Part shown: positions 38,843 to 50,093 of the stretch, piece after piece
Position numbering within the stretch: position 1 is the stretch's first letter
Layout: the number at the start of each line of letters is the position of its first letter
From: Rhizohabitans arisaemae
GTDB taxonomy: Bacteria > Actinomycetota > Actinomycetes > Streptosporangiales > Streptosporangiaceae
DNA: 64,000 nt
Direction: 5' to 3'
Assembly (NCBI RefSeq): GCF_025996515.1
Contig: NZ_BLRH01000009.1
Span: 1-64,000 of the forward strand
Notes under the pieces: generated by a model
The model's database searches: none
Told to the model about the DNA's origin: nothing
The model's input: only the letters and a program-made list of their open reading frames with translations
Translations under genes and position numbers: made by a program

Positions 38843-40057
38843 TCACCCGCCGCCGGTGGCGCGGTTGAACTCGCGCACCCACTGCTGGTGCTGGGCGTAG
38901 TCGTGGGTGAACTTCGTGGTACCCGTCTTGGGGTCGACCGTCACGAAGTAGATCCAGTTGCCGGGGGTCGGGTTCAGCGCCGCCTTGATCGCGTCCTCGC
39001 CGGGGTTGCCGATGGGCCCCTGAGGGAACCCGGTGACGTAGTAGGTGTTGTACGGCGACTGGGTGGCCGTCTCCTTGTGGGTGGCGGCGAGCCCGAACTT
39101 GCCGAGCGCGTACATCACCGTGCTGTCCATCTCCAGCTTCATCGGCGGGTTCTTGGCCATCCGGTTGTAGATGACCCGACTGATCTTGCCCATGTCCTCG
39201 ACGCTGCCCGCCTCCGCCTGCACGATGCTCGCCAGGATCATGATCTGCGCCGGAGTCAGGCGGACCTGCTTGGCGGAGGACTCCAGGTCCAGCTCGTCGG
39301 CCGCGTGCTTGTAGCGCTGCACCATGGCGGAGAGCACGTCCGTCGCGGTCTTGCCCGGCTCGATCTGGTACGTGGCGGGGAAGGCGTATCCCTCAAGACG
39401 CCCGCCGGCGTAGGACGGCAGGCCCAAGGCGCGGCCGTTCTTCGCCGCCTTCTCGAATTCGGCGAGCTTGATGCCGGTCTTCTTGGCCAGCTCCGGCAGG
39501 ATCTGCTTGAGGCGCCAGCCTTCCTTGATCGTCACCGTGGTCTGGAGGCGCTTGTCCGGGTCGAGCAGCGGGACGACACCGGCGGCGGCCATGCCCTTGC
39601 GCACGCGGTACTGGCCCGGCTGGAACGAACCGTCCTTGCCCTCCGCGTCAGCCGCCTGCGTGAACGCCTTCGCGCTGGCCACCACCCCGAGCTTGGCCAG
39701 GCTGTTGCCGATGTCGGTGGTGGTGTCCCCGGATTTGATGGTGACCACGACGTCCCCGCTGCCGGGCCCGGTGAAGTCGGGGACGTGGAAGACGCCGCGG
39801 ACCCACTGGTAGCCGTAGTATCCGCCGCCGCCGACGACGACGGCCAGGACGAGCACCGCGAGCAGGGGGGCGATCCAGCGGCCGGAGCCGCCCCTCCTGC
39901 GCCTACGCCTGGTACGCCGACCGGCGGATCGCCGACCACCGGAGCCTCGCCCGCCGGCCGGGCCGCGGCCGTCGCCGCGGGACCGGCGGGGGGATCCCCG
40001 TCGGGTTCGGTACTCGTCGTCTTCGCCGTCGAAGAACTCGAAATCGTTGTCGCTCAT
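38843..40057 (-). CDS. mltG: Endolytic murein transglycosylase MltG
   Basis: Membrane-anchored enzyme that cuts nascent glycan strands and so sets their length. Predicted 404 residues: an Arg/Gly-rich cytoplasmic tail (1-60), one membrane helix (WIAPLLAVLVLAVVVGGGGYYG) and the extracytoplasmic YceG domain with LysM-like part. The catalytic glutamate is in ILASIVQAEAG, followed by LEMDSTVMYALG and YNTYYVTGFPQGPIGNPG. The ATG at 40057 is preferred to an upstream TTG. It is in a likely operon alaS-ruvX-mltG-aroE. Confidence 0.92.
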   Translation of the reverse strand: MSDNDFEFFDGEDDEYRTRRGSPRRSRGDGRGPAGGRGSGGRRSAGRRTRRRRRRGGSGRWIAPLLAVLVLAVVVGGGGYYGYQWVRGVFHVPDFTGPGSGDVVVTIKSGDTTTDIGNSLAKLGVVASAKAFTQAADAEGKDGSFQPGQYRVRKGMAAAGVVPLLDPDKRLQTTVTIKEGWRLKQILPELAKKTGIKLAEFEKAAKNGRALGLPSYAGGRLEGYAFPATYQIEPGKTATDVLSAMVQRYKHAADELDLESSAKQVRLTPAQIMILASIVQAEAGSVEDMGKISRVIYNRMAKNPPMKLEMDSTVMYALGKFGLAATHKETATQSPYNTYYVTGFPQGPIGNPGEDAIKAALNPTPGNWIYFVTVDPKTGTTKFTHDYAQHQQWVREFNRATGGG

Positions 40058-40197
40058 AGATGCGCTGGCCAATCTCCCTGGTCAGCAGCCTCCGCGTCAA
40101 GCGGAACAGCCCGACTGCCCTCCGTGCGGGCGCGAGCACCGATCCCCGAACGGCCCGAGGTGAGGCCGCCGGACATCAGTGCCGCCTGGGGTAACGA

Positions 40198-40260
40198 CTT
40201 AGCTCTGTGCGAAATTTCACAAATTCACTCTCTATGTCAGTGAACTTCGTGATTCTATTC
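40198..40260. promoter_or_regulatory. AT-rich spacer with inverted repeat
   Basis: In the 240-nt gap between ruvX and mltG this stretch is much more AT-rich than its surroundings. It contains TTCACT...AGTGAA (40224-40244) plus further TTCAC/GTGA half-sites. It is probably the mltG promoter and could bind a regulator. No known consensus fits well. Confidence 0.35.
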
Positions 40261-40297
40261 GCCGGGTCGATGGTGACCAACCCGAAGCGGCGGGCCC

Positions 40298-40756
40298 TCA
40301 CCCGCCGGTCTGGACGAGGCTGCCCGGCTCCCGTCCCGTGGCCCGCTCGGAGTCGAGCGCGGCCTGCAGCAGCACGATCGCCGCGGCCTGGTCCACCACC
40401 TTGCGCCGATCCTTGCCCTTCACCCCGCTCGCGCGCAGCGACTGCTCGGCGCTGACCGTGGTCAGCCGCTCGTCGACGAGGCGGACCGGGACCGGCGCCA
40501 GTCGCGCGGCCAGATCGCGGGCGAACCCCCGCGCCGCCGCCGCGGCGGGCCCCTCCTTACCGGAGAGCGACACCGGCAGGCCGACCAGCACCTCGACGCA
40601 CTCGTACTCGGCCACGAGCTCGGCGATCCGGTGGAGGTCGCCGCGTCCCCGCGGAACGGTCTCCACCGGAGTGGCGAGCAGGCCGGAGGGGTCACTGCGG
40701 GCGACGCCGACACGCACGGTGCCGACGTCCACCCCGAGCCGGGTCCCGACTCTCAT
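40298..40756 (-). CDS. ruvX: Holliday junction resolvase-like RuvX/YqgF
   Basis: Predicted 152-residue RNase H-fold nuclease of the YqgF family, implicated in 16S rRNA 5'-end processing and in resolving recombination intermediates. The signature [15 protein letters not shown] is at the N-terminus, [15 protein letters not shown] in the middle, [11 protein letters not shown] with acidic residues, and [15 protein letters not shown] at the end. The ATG at 40756 fits the family length. It lies 7 nt downstream of alaS. Confidence 0.93.
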   Translation of the reverse strand: MRVGTRLGVDVGTVRVGVARSDPSGLLATPVETVPRGRGDLHRIAELVAEYECVEVLVGLPVSLSGKEGPAAAAARGFARDLAARLAPVPVRLVDERLTTVSAEQSLRASGVKGKDRRKVVDQAAAIVLLQAALDSERATGREPGSLVQTGG

Positions 40757-40763
40757 CGGCGCC

Positions 40764-43439
40764 CTAACCGATCCGCAGGCGAATCGCCTTGTCGACCGCG
40801 TCCAGGGCGTCCTTGATCGCCTCAGGACGGGTGCCGCCGCCCTGCGCGAGGTCGTCCTTGCCGCCACCGCCACCTCCGAGTGCCCTGGCGGCGACACCCA
40901 CGAACTCCCCGGCCTTGAGCGACCGCCGGCGTCCCGCCTCGTTGACCGCGGCGACCACGACGGGCCGATCAGCGGGGACACCGGCCAGCACGACCACCAC
41001 AGCGTGATCGCCGGTAAAGCGACTACGCACATCGACGGCAAGTTTACGCAGGTCATCAGCGTTTGTGCCGTCAGGCGCGCGGTGAATCACCACCGCGACG
41101 CCGTTGACGTCCTCGGCGCCCTTGACCAGCTCGGGGGCGATGGCGAGCACCTGGGCGGCGCGGAGCCGGTCCAGATCCCGCTCGGTGGCCTTGAGCCGGG
41201 TGACGATCCCGTCGATCCGCTCGGGAAGCTCCTCACGGGGGGTCTTCAGCTGCTCACTGAGCTGGGCGACGAGCACGCTCTCCCGGGCCAGGAAGCGGAA
41301 GGCGTCGATCCCCACCAGGGCCTCGACCCGGCGGACCCCGGTGCCGATGGAGGACTCCCCGAGGAGCTTGACCAGGCCCAGCTGCCCCGACCGCGCCACG
41401 TGGGTTCCCCCGCAGAGCTCGCGGGAGTAGTCCCCGATCTCCACGACGCGGACCTGGTCGCCGTACTTCTCGCCGAACATCGCCAGCGCGCCCATCTGGC
41501 GCGCCTCCTTCATCGAGGTGTGGAAGGCGTGTACCTCGTGGTCGTTCACGAGCACCTCGTTCACCTCGTCCTCGATGTCCCGCAGCACGTTGACCGGGAC
41601 CGCGCCGCCGGCGGTGAAGTCGAACCGGAACCGGCCCGGCGAGTTCTCCGAGCCGGCCTGGGCGGCCGACTCCCCGAGCGCCCGGCGCAGGCCCGCGTGG
41701 ACCAGGTGGGTGGCCGAGTGGGACCGGGAGATGGCGCGGCGGCGCTCGACGTCGATGTGGGCCTGCGCGTCGGCGCCGACCCGTACCTCACCGGTGCGGA
41801 CCACGCCCCGGTGCACGATCAGCCCGGCGAGCGGCGACTGCACGTCGGCGATCTCCACCTCGGCGCCGTCGGAGGTCCGGATGGAACCCCGGTCGGCCAG
41901 CTGGCCGCCGCCTTCGGCGTAGAACGGCGTACGGTTGAGGACCACCTCGACGGCGGTGCCCTCCCCCGCGGCGAGCACCGAGGCGCCGTCCACGATGAGG
42001 CCGACCACCTCGCTGTCGGAGTCCGACTCGTCGTAGCCGAGGAACTCGATCCGGCCCGCGAGCTCAAGCAGCTGCCCGAAGACCGAGATGTCGGCGTTGC
42101 CGGTCTTCTTGGCGAGCGCGTCGGCCCGGGCGCGGGCCCGCTGCTCGGCCATGAGGCCGCGGAACCCCTCCTCGTCGACCGCGAGCCCCGCCTCGGAAGC
42201 CATCTCCAGTGTGAGGTCGATGGGGAAGCCGTAGGTGTCGTGCAGCTGGAACGCCTGGGCTCCGGCGAGCGAGGTCCGGCCGGCCCGCTTGGTCTCCTCC
42301 ACCGCGGCGTCGAAGATCGCCGTCCCGGTGCGCAGCGTGGAGAGGAACGCCTCCTCCTCGGCGTCGATCACCGTGTGGATGCGGGCCGCGTCGGTGCCGA
42401 GTTCGGGGTACTGCTCGCCCAGCGCCTTGATCGTGGTGTCGGTCAGCGCGTGCATGTAGCGGTCGTCCCCGGCGCCCAGCAGGCGCAGGTTGCGGATGGC
42501 CCGGCGAAGCATGCGCCGCAGGACGTACCCGCGGCCCTCGTTGGAGGGGGCGACGCCGTCGGAGACGAGCATGACACCCGCCCGCAGGTGGTCGGCGACG
42601 ACCCGGAGCGATACGTCGGTGCGGTGGTCCCGGCCGTACTTGGAGGAGGTGAGGTCGGCGGCCCGGTCCAGGATCCGGTAGGTGGTGTCGATCTCGTAGA
42701 TGTTGTCGACGCCCTGCAGGATGGCGGCCATCCGCTCCAGGCCCATCCCGGTGTCCACGCTCTTGGCCGGGAGCTCGCCGAGGATCGGGAAGTCGGACTT
42801 GGTGCCGCCGGCCCCCCGCTCGAACTGCATGAAGACGTTGTTCCACACTTCGAGGTAGCGGTTCTCGTCCGCGATCGGGCCGCCCTCGCGGCCGTAATCG
42901 GGACCGCGGTCGTAGTAGATCTCGGTGCAGGGGCCGCAGGGTCCGGGGACCTCCATGGACCAGAAGTTGTCGGCCATGCCGCGCCGCTGGATGCGCTCGA
43001 CGGGGATGCCGACCACCCGGTGCCAGATGTCGGCGGCCTCGTCGTCGTCGAGGTAGACGGTCACCCACATCCGGTCCTCGGCGAAGCCGAAACCGCCCTC
43101 GGACTCGGGCTTGGTGAGCAGCTCCCAGGCGAAGGGGATGGCGTCGGCCTTGAAGTAGTCGCCGAAGGAGAAGTTGCCGAGCATCTGGAAGAAGCTGGCG
43201 TGCCGGGTGGTACGGCCGACCTCGTCGATGTCCAGGGTGCGCATGCACTTCTGCACGCTCGCGGCCCGGGGGTAGGGCGGGCGCCGCTGACCCAGGAAGT
43301 AGGGCTTGAACGGCACCATCCCGGCGTTCACCAGCAGGAGCGTCGGGTCCTCGGCGATCAGGCTCGCCGAGGGCACGACGGTGTGCCCGCGCTCTTCGAA
43401 GAAGCGCAGGAAGCGGCGGGAGATCTCTGCCGACTCCAT
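40764..43439 (-). CDS. alaS: Alanine--tRNA ligase
   Basis: Class II synthetase with editing activity, 891 residues. Order of domains: catalytic (1-240; [36 protein letters not shown]), tRNA-binding helical (to about 460), editing domain with the zinc-binding [13 protein letters not shown] and [13 protein letters not shown] motifs, and the C-terminal oligomerisation domain with a Gly-rich [17 protein letters not shown]. Normal length. It is followed by ruvX and preceded, 1-2 nt away, by a small membrane protein gene. Confidence 0.97.
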   Translation of the reverse strand: MESAEISRRFLRFFEERGHTVVPSASLIAEDPTLLLVNAGMVPFKPYFLGQRRPPYPRAASVQKCMRTLDIDEVGRTTRHASFFQMLGNFSFGDYFKADAIPFAWELLTKPESEGGFGFAEDRMWVTVYLDDDEAADIWHRVVGIPVERIQRRGMADNFWSMEVPGPCGPCTEIYYDRGPDYGREGGPIADENRYLEVWNNVFMQFERGAGGTKSDFPILGELPAKSVDTGMGLERMAAILQGVDNIYEIDTTYRILDRAADLTSSKYGRDHRTDVSLRVVADHLRAGVMLVSDGVAPSNEGRGYVLRRMLRRAIRNLRLLGAGDDRYMHALTDTTIKALGEQYPELGTDAARIHTVIDAEEEAFLSTLRTGTAIFDAAVEETKRAGRTSLAGAQAFQLHDTYGFPIDLTLEMASEAGLAVDEEGFRGLMAEQRARARADALAKKTGNADISVFGQLLELAGRIEFLGYDESDSDSEVVGLIVDGASVLAAGEGTAVEVVLNRTPFYAEGGGQLADRGSIRTSDGAEVEIADVQSPLAGLIVHRGVVRTGEVRVGADAQAHIDVERRRAISRSHSATHLVHAGLRRALGESAAQAGSENSPGRFRFDFTAGGAVPVNVLRDIEDEVNEVLVNDHEVHAFHTSMKEARQMGALAMFGEKYGDQVRVVEIGDYSRELCGGTHVARSGQLGLVKLLGESSIGTGVRRVEALVGIDAFRFLARESVLVAQLSEQLKTPREELPERIDGIVTRLKATERDLDRLRAAQVLAIAPELVKGAEDVNGVAVVIHRAPDGTNADDLRKLAVDVRSRFTGDHAVVVVLAGVPADRPVVVAAVNEAGRRRSLKAGEFVGVAARALGGGGGGKDDLAQGGGTRPEAIKDALDAVDKAIRLRIG

Positions 43440-43440
43440 C

Positions 43441-43707
43441 TCAGCGGCCGTCCTTTACGTATTGGTGGGTGGATAGACCGGATATACCGGAAACGGTGTC
43501 GAGGCCCAGCTCCGCGCGCAACTCGATTTCCCGACGCGCGGCGCCTTCCCGTACGTCGGCGGCGAACTCCCGCGCGGCGCCCAGCACGCCCAGCGCTCCG
43601 TGCGCCGCCCGATGGGCGAGACCGCCGGGGCTCAACGATTGAAGTTTACGCAAAGCCCAGATCGCGATCGCCGCCCCGAGGCTCATGTAGAAGAGCCGGC
43701 GGATCAT
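43441..43707 (-). CDS. Small membrane-anchored protein (DUF6167-like)
   Basis: Predicted 88-residue protein with one N-terminal hydrophobic helix ([19 protein letters not shown]) and a charged helical tail. It matches the small protein found between the DUF948 gene and alaS in many actinobacteria; no function is known. Its ATG overlaps the DUF948 stop (ATGA). The name is from memory of the family and gene order. Confidence 0.6.
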   Translation of the reverse strand: MIRRLFYMSLGAAIAIWALRKLQSLSPGGLAHRAAHGALGVLGAAREFAADVREGAARREIELRAELGLDTVSGISGLSTHQYVKDGR

Positions 43708-44084
43708 CGGCCGCGCCCCTTCTCCAGCTCCGGGCGCCGCCGTGCCGCGACGGCCCCGCGGACGCCGGCGGCGAGCGCGGCCAGCTTCAGCACCGGCGTG
43801 GTGACCAGCAGGTTGAGCACGGCGGTGAGCCGGGCGAGGTTGCCGCTGACCACTTTGGCGTCGTCGCTGATCGCCTCGGCCCCGGCGAGCCGCCGGTTGG
43901 TCTCGGTCACGGTCACGGAGACGTCGTCGAGGAGGGGGACCACCCGCTTGTTGAGCTCGGCGACCATCCGGGTCGTCTGGTTGAGCAGCCGCGCCAGCTT
44001 GATCAGCATGACCACGACGAAGCTGACCAGAATCGCCCAGAAGACGGCGACGATGAGGCCCGCGACTTCTCCTGCGGTGAGCAT
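43704..44084 (-). CDS. DUF948 membrane protein
   Basis: Predicted 126-residue protein: an N-terminal membrane helix (AGLIVAVFWAILVSFVVVML) followed by a long amphipathic, coiled-coil-like segment with LNKRVVPLLDDVSVTVTETN, the DUF948 hallmark, and a second hydrophobic stretch. Usually found upstream of alaS in Gram-positive bacteria. Function unknown. It is coupled to the next small membrane protein gene. Confidence 0.8.
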   Translation of the reverse strand: MLTAGEVAGLIVAVFWAILVSFVVVMLIKLARLLNQTTRMVAELNKRVVPLLDDVSVTVTETNRRLAGAEAISDDAKVVSGNLARLTAVLNLLVTTPVLKLAALAAGVRGAVAARRRPELEKGRGR

Positions 44085-44192
44085 GGGTGATCCGTCCCCT
44101 CGACGACGACCCCGGGTGGATTCCCAAGACCTTATCGTGCCCGGCCGTACCGGCTTCTCAGATGGCCGACATGGCGCCGGTGAGTTCCCGGG

Positions 44193-45512
44193 TCACCCGG
44201 GCGGGCGGAGCAGGGCGCGGATCCGGCTCCAGCGCTCGGAGATCCGCGCCTCGGCGCCGTGCCCGGTCGGCTCGTAGTAGGCCCGGCCGGCCAGCGGGTC
44301 CGGGAGGTACTGCTGGCGGACGACCCCGTGCGGGGCGTCGTGCGGGTAGCGGTAGCCGACCCCGTGCCCCAGTTTGGCCGCCCCCGGGTGGTGCCCGTCG
44401 CGCAGGTGCGGCGGCACCTGGCCGATCCCGCCGCGCCGTACGTCCTCGATCGCCGCGCCGATCGCCTTCACCACGGCGTTGGACTTGGGGGCGAGCGCGC
44501 AGTGGACGACCGCGTGGGCGAGGTTGATGCGGCCCTCGGGCAGCCCGATGAGCGCCACCGCCTGCGCCGTGGCGACCGCGGTCTGCAGGCAGGTCGGGTC
44601 GGCCATCCCGACGTCCTCGGAGGCGAAGATCACGATCCTGCGGGCGATGAAGCGGGGGTCCTCCCCCGCCTCGATCATCCGGGCCAGGTAGTGCAGGGCG
44701 GCGTCCACGTCCGAGCCGCGCATGCTCTTGATGAAGGCGCTGATCACGTCGTAGTGCTGGTCGCCCTGCCGGTCGTAGCGGACGGCGGCCTTGTCCGCGG
44801 CCCGCTCCAGCACCTCCACGGTGATCTCCCGGCCGTCCTCCACCAGCAGGGCCGCCGCCTCCAGGTAGGTCAGCGCCCGGCGCGCGTCCCCGCCAGCCAG
44901 CCGCACCAGGTGGTCCAGGGCCGCCCCGGCGGGCCGTACCCGCCCCGCCAGTCCCCGCTCGTCGGCCAGGGCGCGTTCCAGCACCCCGCGCAGGTCCTCC
45001 TCGGCGAGCGGCTCCAGGGTGAGCAGCAGCGAGCGGGAGAGCAGCGGGGAGACGACGGAGAAGAACGGGTTCTCGGTGGTGGCGCCGATGAAGGTCACCC
45101 ACCGGTTCTCCACCGCGGGGAGCAGGGCGTCCTGCTGGGCTTTGTTGAACCGGTGGACCTCGTCCACGAAGAGCACGGTCTGGCGCCCGGTCATCGCGGC
45201 CGCGCGGCGGGCCTCCTCGATCGCCGCGCGGACCTCCTTGACCCCGGCCGAGACCGCGGAGATCTCCACGAAGCGCCGCTTGGTCACCCCGGCGACCACG
45301 TAGGCCAGGGTGGTCTTGCCGGTGCCCGGCGGCCCCCACAGGAAGAGCGACATGGACGCGTCGCCCTCGACCAGTCTGCGCAGCGGGGTTCCCGGCCCGA
45401 GCAGATGCCGTTGCCCGGCCACCTCGTCAAGCGTGCGGGGGCGCATCCGGACCGCGAGCGGGGCCTGGGCCCGCTCCGCCTCCTGCGCGGCCTCGTCGAA
45501 CAGACTCTCCAC
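44193..45512 (-). CDS. rarA: Replication-associated recombination protein RarA/MgsA
   Basis: Predicted 439-residue AAA+ ATPase, related to clamp-loader subunits, that acts at stalled replication forks. The Walker A is [13 protein letters not shown], Walker [13 protein letters not shown], and sensor 1 [11 protein letters not shown]; the tetramerisation domain follows with [10 protein letters not shown] and the C-terminal [19 protein letters not shown] signature. The normal length and family features make the call firm. It is not coupled to its neighbours. Confidence 0.95.
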   Translation of the reverse strand: MESLFDEAAQEAERAQAPLAVRMRPRTLDEVAGQRHLLGPGTPLRRLVEGDASMSLFLWGPPGTGKTTLAYVVAGVTKRRFVEISAVSAGVKEVRAAIEEARRAAAMTGRQTVLFVDEVHRFNKAQQDALLPAVENRWVTFIGATTENPFFSVVSPLLSRSLLLTLEPLAEEDLRGVLERALADERGLAGRVRPAGAALDHLVRLAGGDARRALTYLEAAALLVEDGREITVEVLERAADKAAVRYDRQGDQHYDVISAFIKSMRGSDVDAALHYLARMIEAGEDPRFIARRIVIFASEDVGMADPTCLQTAVATAQAVALIGLPEGRINLAHAVVHCALAPKSNAVVKAIGAAIEDVRRGGIGQVPPHLRDGHHPGAAKLGHGVGYRYPHDAPHGVVRQQYLPDPLAGRAYYEPTGHGAEARISERWSRIRALLRPPG

Positions 45513-45522
45513 CGATGCGACT

Positions 45523-45984
45523 CTACCGGCCCCAGACCGCCGTCGCCCCGGTGTGCCCGGCCCGTACGGTGAGGAAGAGCGCCACCAGGCCGGCGAGCAC
45601 GGTCGTCACCGTGAAGATCAGGCTCAGGACGCGAGGCCCCCGGGCGACCGCGTACAGCAGGACTCCCGCGCTGAGGCCGAGGCCGAGGGCCGCGAACAGG
45701 GTCGGCGAGCCCAGGTTGGCGTGGGTGACGACCCGCTCGCCCAGCTCGCCGGGGGGCACGCCCCGGGCGAACAGGCTGTCGTAGAAGGCGGTGCCGCTGA
45801 GGTACGCCGCGGCGGCCGACGCCGGCGCCGCCACCGCGAGCGCGGCCACCGCCCAGCCGGTCGCCGCCCGGATCCGGGGGATCAGCCCGTAGGCGGAGGC
45901 CAGCAGGGCGAGCAGCGGGATGAGCACCACCGCCGCGTGCACGAGCAACGGGTGCGCGGGAAGATCAAGAATCTGTTCGAACAC
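45523..45984 (-). CDS. DUF2231 membrane protein
   Basis: Predicted 153-residue protein with four membrane helices. The N-terminus [22 protein letters not shown] contains the His-Pro-x4-His pattern of DUF2231, whose conserved histidines suggest haem or metal binding. The GTG at 45984 has AAGGAG upstream. It lies 10 nt upstream of rarA, so they may be co-transcribed. Function not established. Confidence 0.8.
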   Translation of the reverse strand: MFEQILDLPAHPLLVHAAVVLIPLLALLASAYGLIPRIRAATGWAVAALAVAAPASAAAAYLSGTAFYDSLFARGVPPGELGERVVTHANLGSPTLFAALGLGLSAGVLLYAVARGPRVLSLIFTVTTVLAGLVALFLTVRAGHTGATAVWGR

Positions 45985-46227
45985 TCTGGGCTCCTTCGTC
46001 TCATCCCTCACCACGGATCCCGCGCCCCCTCGGTTCCGAGGTTCGGAATTCTGCCTGCTTTTCATGACGCAAGTGACCGAACGTTTGTTCACCACATCGC
46101 GGTAGACAGTGATTACACCGGGATGCAGAGCATTTATCGCCGGTAGGACGCTTGCCGTGGGCGAGCCGGGAGCGGCCGCGGAGCGGGGTTACCGTCGGAA
46201 TTACCTTGAAAGACCGGGGGGTTTTCC

Positions 46228-48276
46228 ATGTGCACCTGCCACGAACCGACTCCCGCTCCGGTGGCCCGGATGCTCGCCGGCTACCGGCGGCTCCTCGCCG
46301 AGCACGGCCCCACCTGGGGCCAGCCGAAAGCCAGCACCGTCCCACTGATCACCTCGATGCGGTTCGCCTCCGCCTGGAGTCTGATCGACACCGCGGTGAA
46401 GCGGATCTCCGCCGACCACCCTCGGGAAACCCGGGCCGCGTGGCTCGACCGCACCCACGCGCTCGACTTCGAGGCCGTCCTGCGCGACACCCTCGACGGG
46501 GCCCTGCCACCCGGCCTCATGGCGCTCCGCCTCCTCCCGGGCGGCGTCCGCCTCGAACCCGGTACGGCGCGGCCGGCGCTCCCCGGGCAGACCGTCGCCA
46601 GGACCCTCCTCGTCGACTCGCGCCGCCCCGAGCCGGCCACCGTGGCGGGAGAGCCGATCCCCGCGTACGGCGCCCGGCTGATCGAGGTTCCCGTCCCGCC
46701 GGACGCCGACGCCGTGATCGAGGTGGACGGGCGGCCCGTCGCCCTCCCCGGGGTGGTCCGCCGGATGCCCGCCGCCCGACTGCGCCTGCGCGCCGGGATG
46801 CCCTGCCGCTGGTCGGTCTCCGACGACGGCACGGGCGAGGCCTGGTACCCGGAGGGCGCGCCCGCCAAGCGGGACTGGCACGGCCACGGCTACTTCCACG
46901 GCGACGACCTGCTCGTGGCCGTACCCGCCGCGCCGATCACGGTCACGGTGACCCGCGGCATGGAGTACGGCGTCACCGTCACCCGCCTCACCCCGGGCCC
47001 CGGGGAGGAGATCCTCGTGGAGTCCGCCCCCGAGCGGCTCTACGATCCCGTCGCCGACGGGTGGTACGGGGGCGACACCCACGTGCACATGAACTTCGCG
47101 GGCGACACGGTAGCCGACCCCCACCTCGCCGAAGCCATGCAGCACGGCGAGGACCTGCACGTGCTCAACCTGCTCGCCGGGAACTACACCTCATCGCTGA
47201 TCTTCGAGCGGGAGGCACTCGACGTCTGGGCGGGCCGGGACCTGCCCTGGTCCGACTCCTCCCACATCGCCCGCATGGGCGTGGAGTACCGCGCCGAACT
47301 GTACGGGCACATGTACGCCTTCGGCCCCGCCACCCCGCCGCGCCGCTTCTACAGCGGGCACGGGGCGAGCGACAACCCCGAAGACTGGCCGGGCAACAGC
47401 GCCGCCTGCCGCGAACTCCGGGGGCTCGGCGCCGTGCTCGGCTACAGCCACCCCTTCTACCTGCCGATGGGCGAGGACGACCCGCCCGCCCCGATGTTCG
47501 ACACCATCCGCCGGTCGGCGGAGGCGCGAGGCCTCGTCGTGGACGCGGCGCTCGGCCTCGTGGACAGCCTCGACGTCCTCACCCACGCCTCGCCGCAGAC
47601 CACCGCGGTCGTCTTCCGCAGGCTGCTGGGCGCGGGAAACCGCCTCGCCGCGACCGCCGGCACCGACGTCTTCCTCTCCTACACCCGCTGCGGCACCCAG
47701 TCCAACCCGCCCGGCTGGGCCCGGGTCTACGCCCGGGTCGACGGCCGGCTCAGCGCCGAGTCGTTCGCCCGTGCCATCCGGGCGGGCGCGACGATCGCCA
47801 CCAACGGACCCTGGCTGGAGCTCACCGTCGACGGTCACGGTCCGGGCGACACCCTCGACCTCGTCCCGGGGACCGCGGTGCTGGTACGGGCCAAGGCCGT
47901 GGGGCCCGAGGTGGGGCGGGTGGAGATCCGCACCGCGGACGGCGTCCAGGCCTGCGCCGACTTCAGCGGGGAAGGCGGCGAACTCCAGACGGTGCTGACC
48001 GTGACCGAACCCACCTACATCGTCGCCGTGGCGGAGGGGCCCGCCCACCCCCGGGTCCTGGGGCCCAGCGCCTACGCCCACTCCAGCCCCGTCTACCTGG
48101 ACGTCGCCGGAGCCCACGTCGCCCGCCAGAAGGACCTCATGTGGTGCCTGGACTGGCTGGACCGCCTGGAACAGGCCCTGCTGACCCGCGGGGTCTTCCA
48201 CACCGCCGAACACCTGGACGACGTCCTGGCCGACCTCGAACAGGCCCGCGCCGTCTACCAGGCCCGCCTCGGCTGA
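46228..48276 (+). CDS. CehA/McbA-type PHP-domain metallohydrolase
   Basis: Predicted 682-residue protein. The middle and C-terminal part is a PHP-like metallohydrolase: metal-binding GGDTHVHMNFAGD, then GYSHPFYLP, and TAGTDVFLSY. The first 270 residues form a beta-rich accessory region. Relatives CehA and McbA hydrolyse carbaryl; most homologues have unknown natural substrates, so the name indicates a family rather than a reaction. No signal peptide is evident. It is monocistronic, between a divergent DUF2231 gene and a terminator. Confidence 0.8.
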   Translation: MCTCHEPTPAPVARMLAGYRRLLAEHGPTWGQPKASTVPLITSMRFASAWSLIDTAVKRISADHPRETRAAWLDRTHALDFEAVLRDTLDGALPPGLMALRLLPGGVRLEPGTARPALPGQTVARTLLVDSRRPEPATVAGEPIPAYGARLIEVPVPPDADAVIEVDGRPVALPGVVRRMPAARLRLRAGMPCRWSVSDDGTGEAWYPEGAPAKRDWHGHGYFHGDDLLVAVPAAPITVTVTRGMEYGVTVTRLTPGPGEEILVESAPERLYDPVADGWYGGDTHVHMNFAGDTVADPHLAEAMQHGEDLHVLNLLAGNYTSSLIFEREALDVWAGRDLPWSDSSHIARMGVEYRAELYGHMYAFGPATPPRRFYSGHGASDNPEDWPGNSAACRELRGLGAVLGYSHPFYLPMGEDDPPAPMFDTIRRSAEARGLVVDAALGLVDSLDVLTHASPQTTAVVFRRLLGAGNRLAATAGTDVFLSYTRCGTQSNPPGWARVYARVDGRLSAESFARAIRAGATIATNGPWLELTVDGHGPGDTLDLVPGTAVLVRAKAVGPEVGRVEIRTADGVQACADFSGEGGELQTVLTVTEPTYIVAVAEGPAHPRVLGPSAYAHSSPVYLDVAGAHVARQKDLMWCLDWLDRLEQALLTRGVFHTAEHLDDVLADLEQARAVYQARLG

Positions 48277-48290
48277 CCCGCCGGAAGACG

Positions 48291-48328
48291 TGTCGTGGGG
48301 CGCGCCCCTGAGAGCGCGCCCCACGACA
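48291..48328. terminator. Bidirectional terminator between CehA-type gene and aspS
   Basis: A perfect 15-bp stem (TGTCGTGGGGCGCGC and complement, 8-nt loop) lies between two convergent genes, 15 nt past the first stop. Confidence 0.7.
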
Positions 48329-48344
48329 TCCGCTTCCGTCCGGG

Positions 48345-50093
48345 TCAGGCGTTCTGGGAACGGCCGTCCACGCCCGCCTCCTTGCGCTGCTCCGCGGTGA
48401 TCGGAGTGGGGGCGCCGGTCAACGGGTCGAAACCGGAGGCGGTCTTGGGGAACGCGATCACGTCGCGGATCGAGTCGCCGCCGGCGAGGAGCATGCAGAT
48501 CCGGTCCCACCCGTAGGCGATGCCGCCGTGCGGGGGCGGACCGAACTTGAATGCCTCCAGGAGGAAGCCGAACTTGCTCTCCGCCTCCTCCTTGGAGATG
48601 CCGAGCACGTCGAAGACGCGCTGCTGCATCTCGGCACGGTGGATCCGGATGGAGCCCCCGCCGATCTCCATGCCGTTGCAGACCATGTCGTAGGCGTAGG
48701 CGAGCGCCTCGCCGGGGTTGTCCTGGAAGTTCTCCGCCCACTCGGGCTTGGGCCCGGTGAAGGGGTGGTGCACCGCGGTCCAGCCGGTCTGCAGGGTCTT
48801 CTCGTCGGTCACCGGCTCGAACATGGGGGCGTCGACGATCCACAGGAAGTTCCACCGCGACTCGTCGATGAGGCCGCACCTGCGGCCGATCTCCAGCCGG
48901 GCCGCGCCGAGCAGCTCGCGGGAACCGCGCGCCTCCCCTGCGGCGAAGAACACCGCGTCCCCCTCGGCCGCGCCCACCGCCGCCGCCAGCCCGGCGCGCT
49001 CCTGCTCGGAGAGGTTCTTGGCGACGGGACCGCCGAGTTCGCCGCCGGCCTGGACGAGCACGTAGGCGAGCCCGCGGGCGCCGCGGGCCTTGGCCCAGTC
49101 CTGCCAGCCGTCGAGCTCCTTGCGGGTCTGGGACGCGCCGCCGGGCATCACGACCGCGCCGACGTACTCCGCCTGGAACACCCGGAAGGAGGTGCCGGCG
49201 AAGTACGCCGTCATGTCCACGAGCTCGCAGTCGAACCGCAGGTCCGGCTTGTCGGACCCGTACCGGGCCATGGCGTCGGCGTAGGTGAGCCGGGGCAGCG
49301 GGGTGGGCAGTTCGTAGCCGATGGTCTCCCGCCACACCCGGCCGATCAGCGCCTCGCCCAGTTCGATCACGTCGTCCTGGTCGACGAACGACATCTCGAT
49401 GTCGATCTGGGTGAACTCGGGCTGGCGGTCCGCGCGCAGGTCCTCGTCCCGGAAGCAGCGGGCCAGCTGGTAGTAGCGCTCCAGACCGCCGACCATGAGC
49501 AGCTGCTTGAACAGCTGCGGGGACTGGGGCAGGGCGTACCAGTTGCCCGGCTGGAGGCGGACCGGCACCAGGAAGTCGCGGGCGCCCTCGGGAGTGGAAC
49601 GGGTGAGGTTCGGGGTGTCGACGTTGAGGAAGCCCCGCTCCCCCAGGACCTGGTGGACGACGCCCGTCGCCTGTGAGCGCAACCGGATCGCGCGGGCGAG
49701 CTCCGCCCGCCGCATGTCGAGGTAGCGGTACTTCAACCGCGCCTCCTCCGAGACGCCGGAGGAGCCCTCGATCGGGAACGGCAGCGGCGCGGACTCGCTG
49801 AGGATCTCCACCTCGTCGGCGACGACCTCGATCTCACCGGTGGGGATCTCGGGGTTCTCGTTGCCCTCGGGACGCAGCCGTACCTCTCCGGAGATCTTCA
49901 CGCAGAACTCGGACCGGAGGTCGTGCGCGTGCTCCTCCTCCCGGAAGACCACCTGCGCGGTCCCCGAGGCGTCGCGCAGGTCGATGAAGACGACCCCGCC
50001 GTGGTCACGGCGTCTGGCCACCCAGCCGGCCAGGACGACCCGAGTCCCCGCGTCTGTCCCGCGCAGCGAGCCCGCCGTGTGCGTGCGGATCAT
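48345..50093 (-). CDS. aspS: Aspartate--tRNA ligase
   Basis: Class II synthetase of 582 residues. The N-terminal OB-fold anticodon domain includes [19 protein letters not shown]. The catalytic core has motif 2 ([20 protein letters not shown]), a GAD insertion domain of bacterial size, and motif 3 [16 protein letters not shown]. Bacterial AspRS enzymes that also charge tRNA-Asn exist; discrimination cannot be judged here. The ATG overlaps the hisS stop (ATGA). Confidence 0.96.
   Translation of the reverse strand: MIRTHTAGSLRGTDAGTRVVLAGWVARRRDHGGVVFIDLRDASGTAQVVFREEEHAHDLRSEFCVKISGEVRLRPEGNENPEIPTGEIEVVADEVEILSESAPLPFPIEGSSGVSEEARLKYRYLDMRRAELARAIRLRSQATGVVHQVLGERGFLNVDTPNLTRSTPEGARDFLVPVRLQPGNWYALPQSPQLFKQLLMVGGLERYYQLARCFRDEDLRADRQPEFTQIDIEMSFVDQDDVIELGEALIGRVWRETIGYELPTPLPRLTYADAMARYGSDKPDLRFDCELVDMTAYFAGTSFRVFQAEYVGAVVMPGGASQTRKELDGWQDWAKARGARGLAYVLVQAGGELGGPVAKNLSEQERAGLAAAVGAAEGDAVFFAAGEARGSRELLGAARLEIGRRCGLIDESRWNFLWIVDAPMFEPVTDEKTLQTGWTAVHHPFTGPKPEWAENFQDNPGEALAYAYDMVCNGMEIGGGSIRIHRAEMQQRVFDVLGISKEEAESKFGFLLEAFKFGPPPHGGIAYGWDRICMLLAGGDSIRDVIAFPKTASGFDPLTGAPTPITAEQRKEAGVDGRSQNA

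Noticed and set aside
40338-44090. A 1250-codon open frame on the plus strand
   Set aside because: It is antisense to ruvX, alaS and the small membrane genes. The product is Arg/Pro/Gly-rich without any domain. Such shadows are expected in very GC-rich coding DNA.
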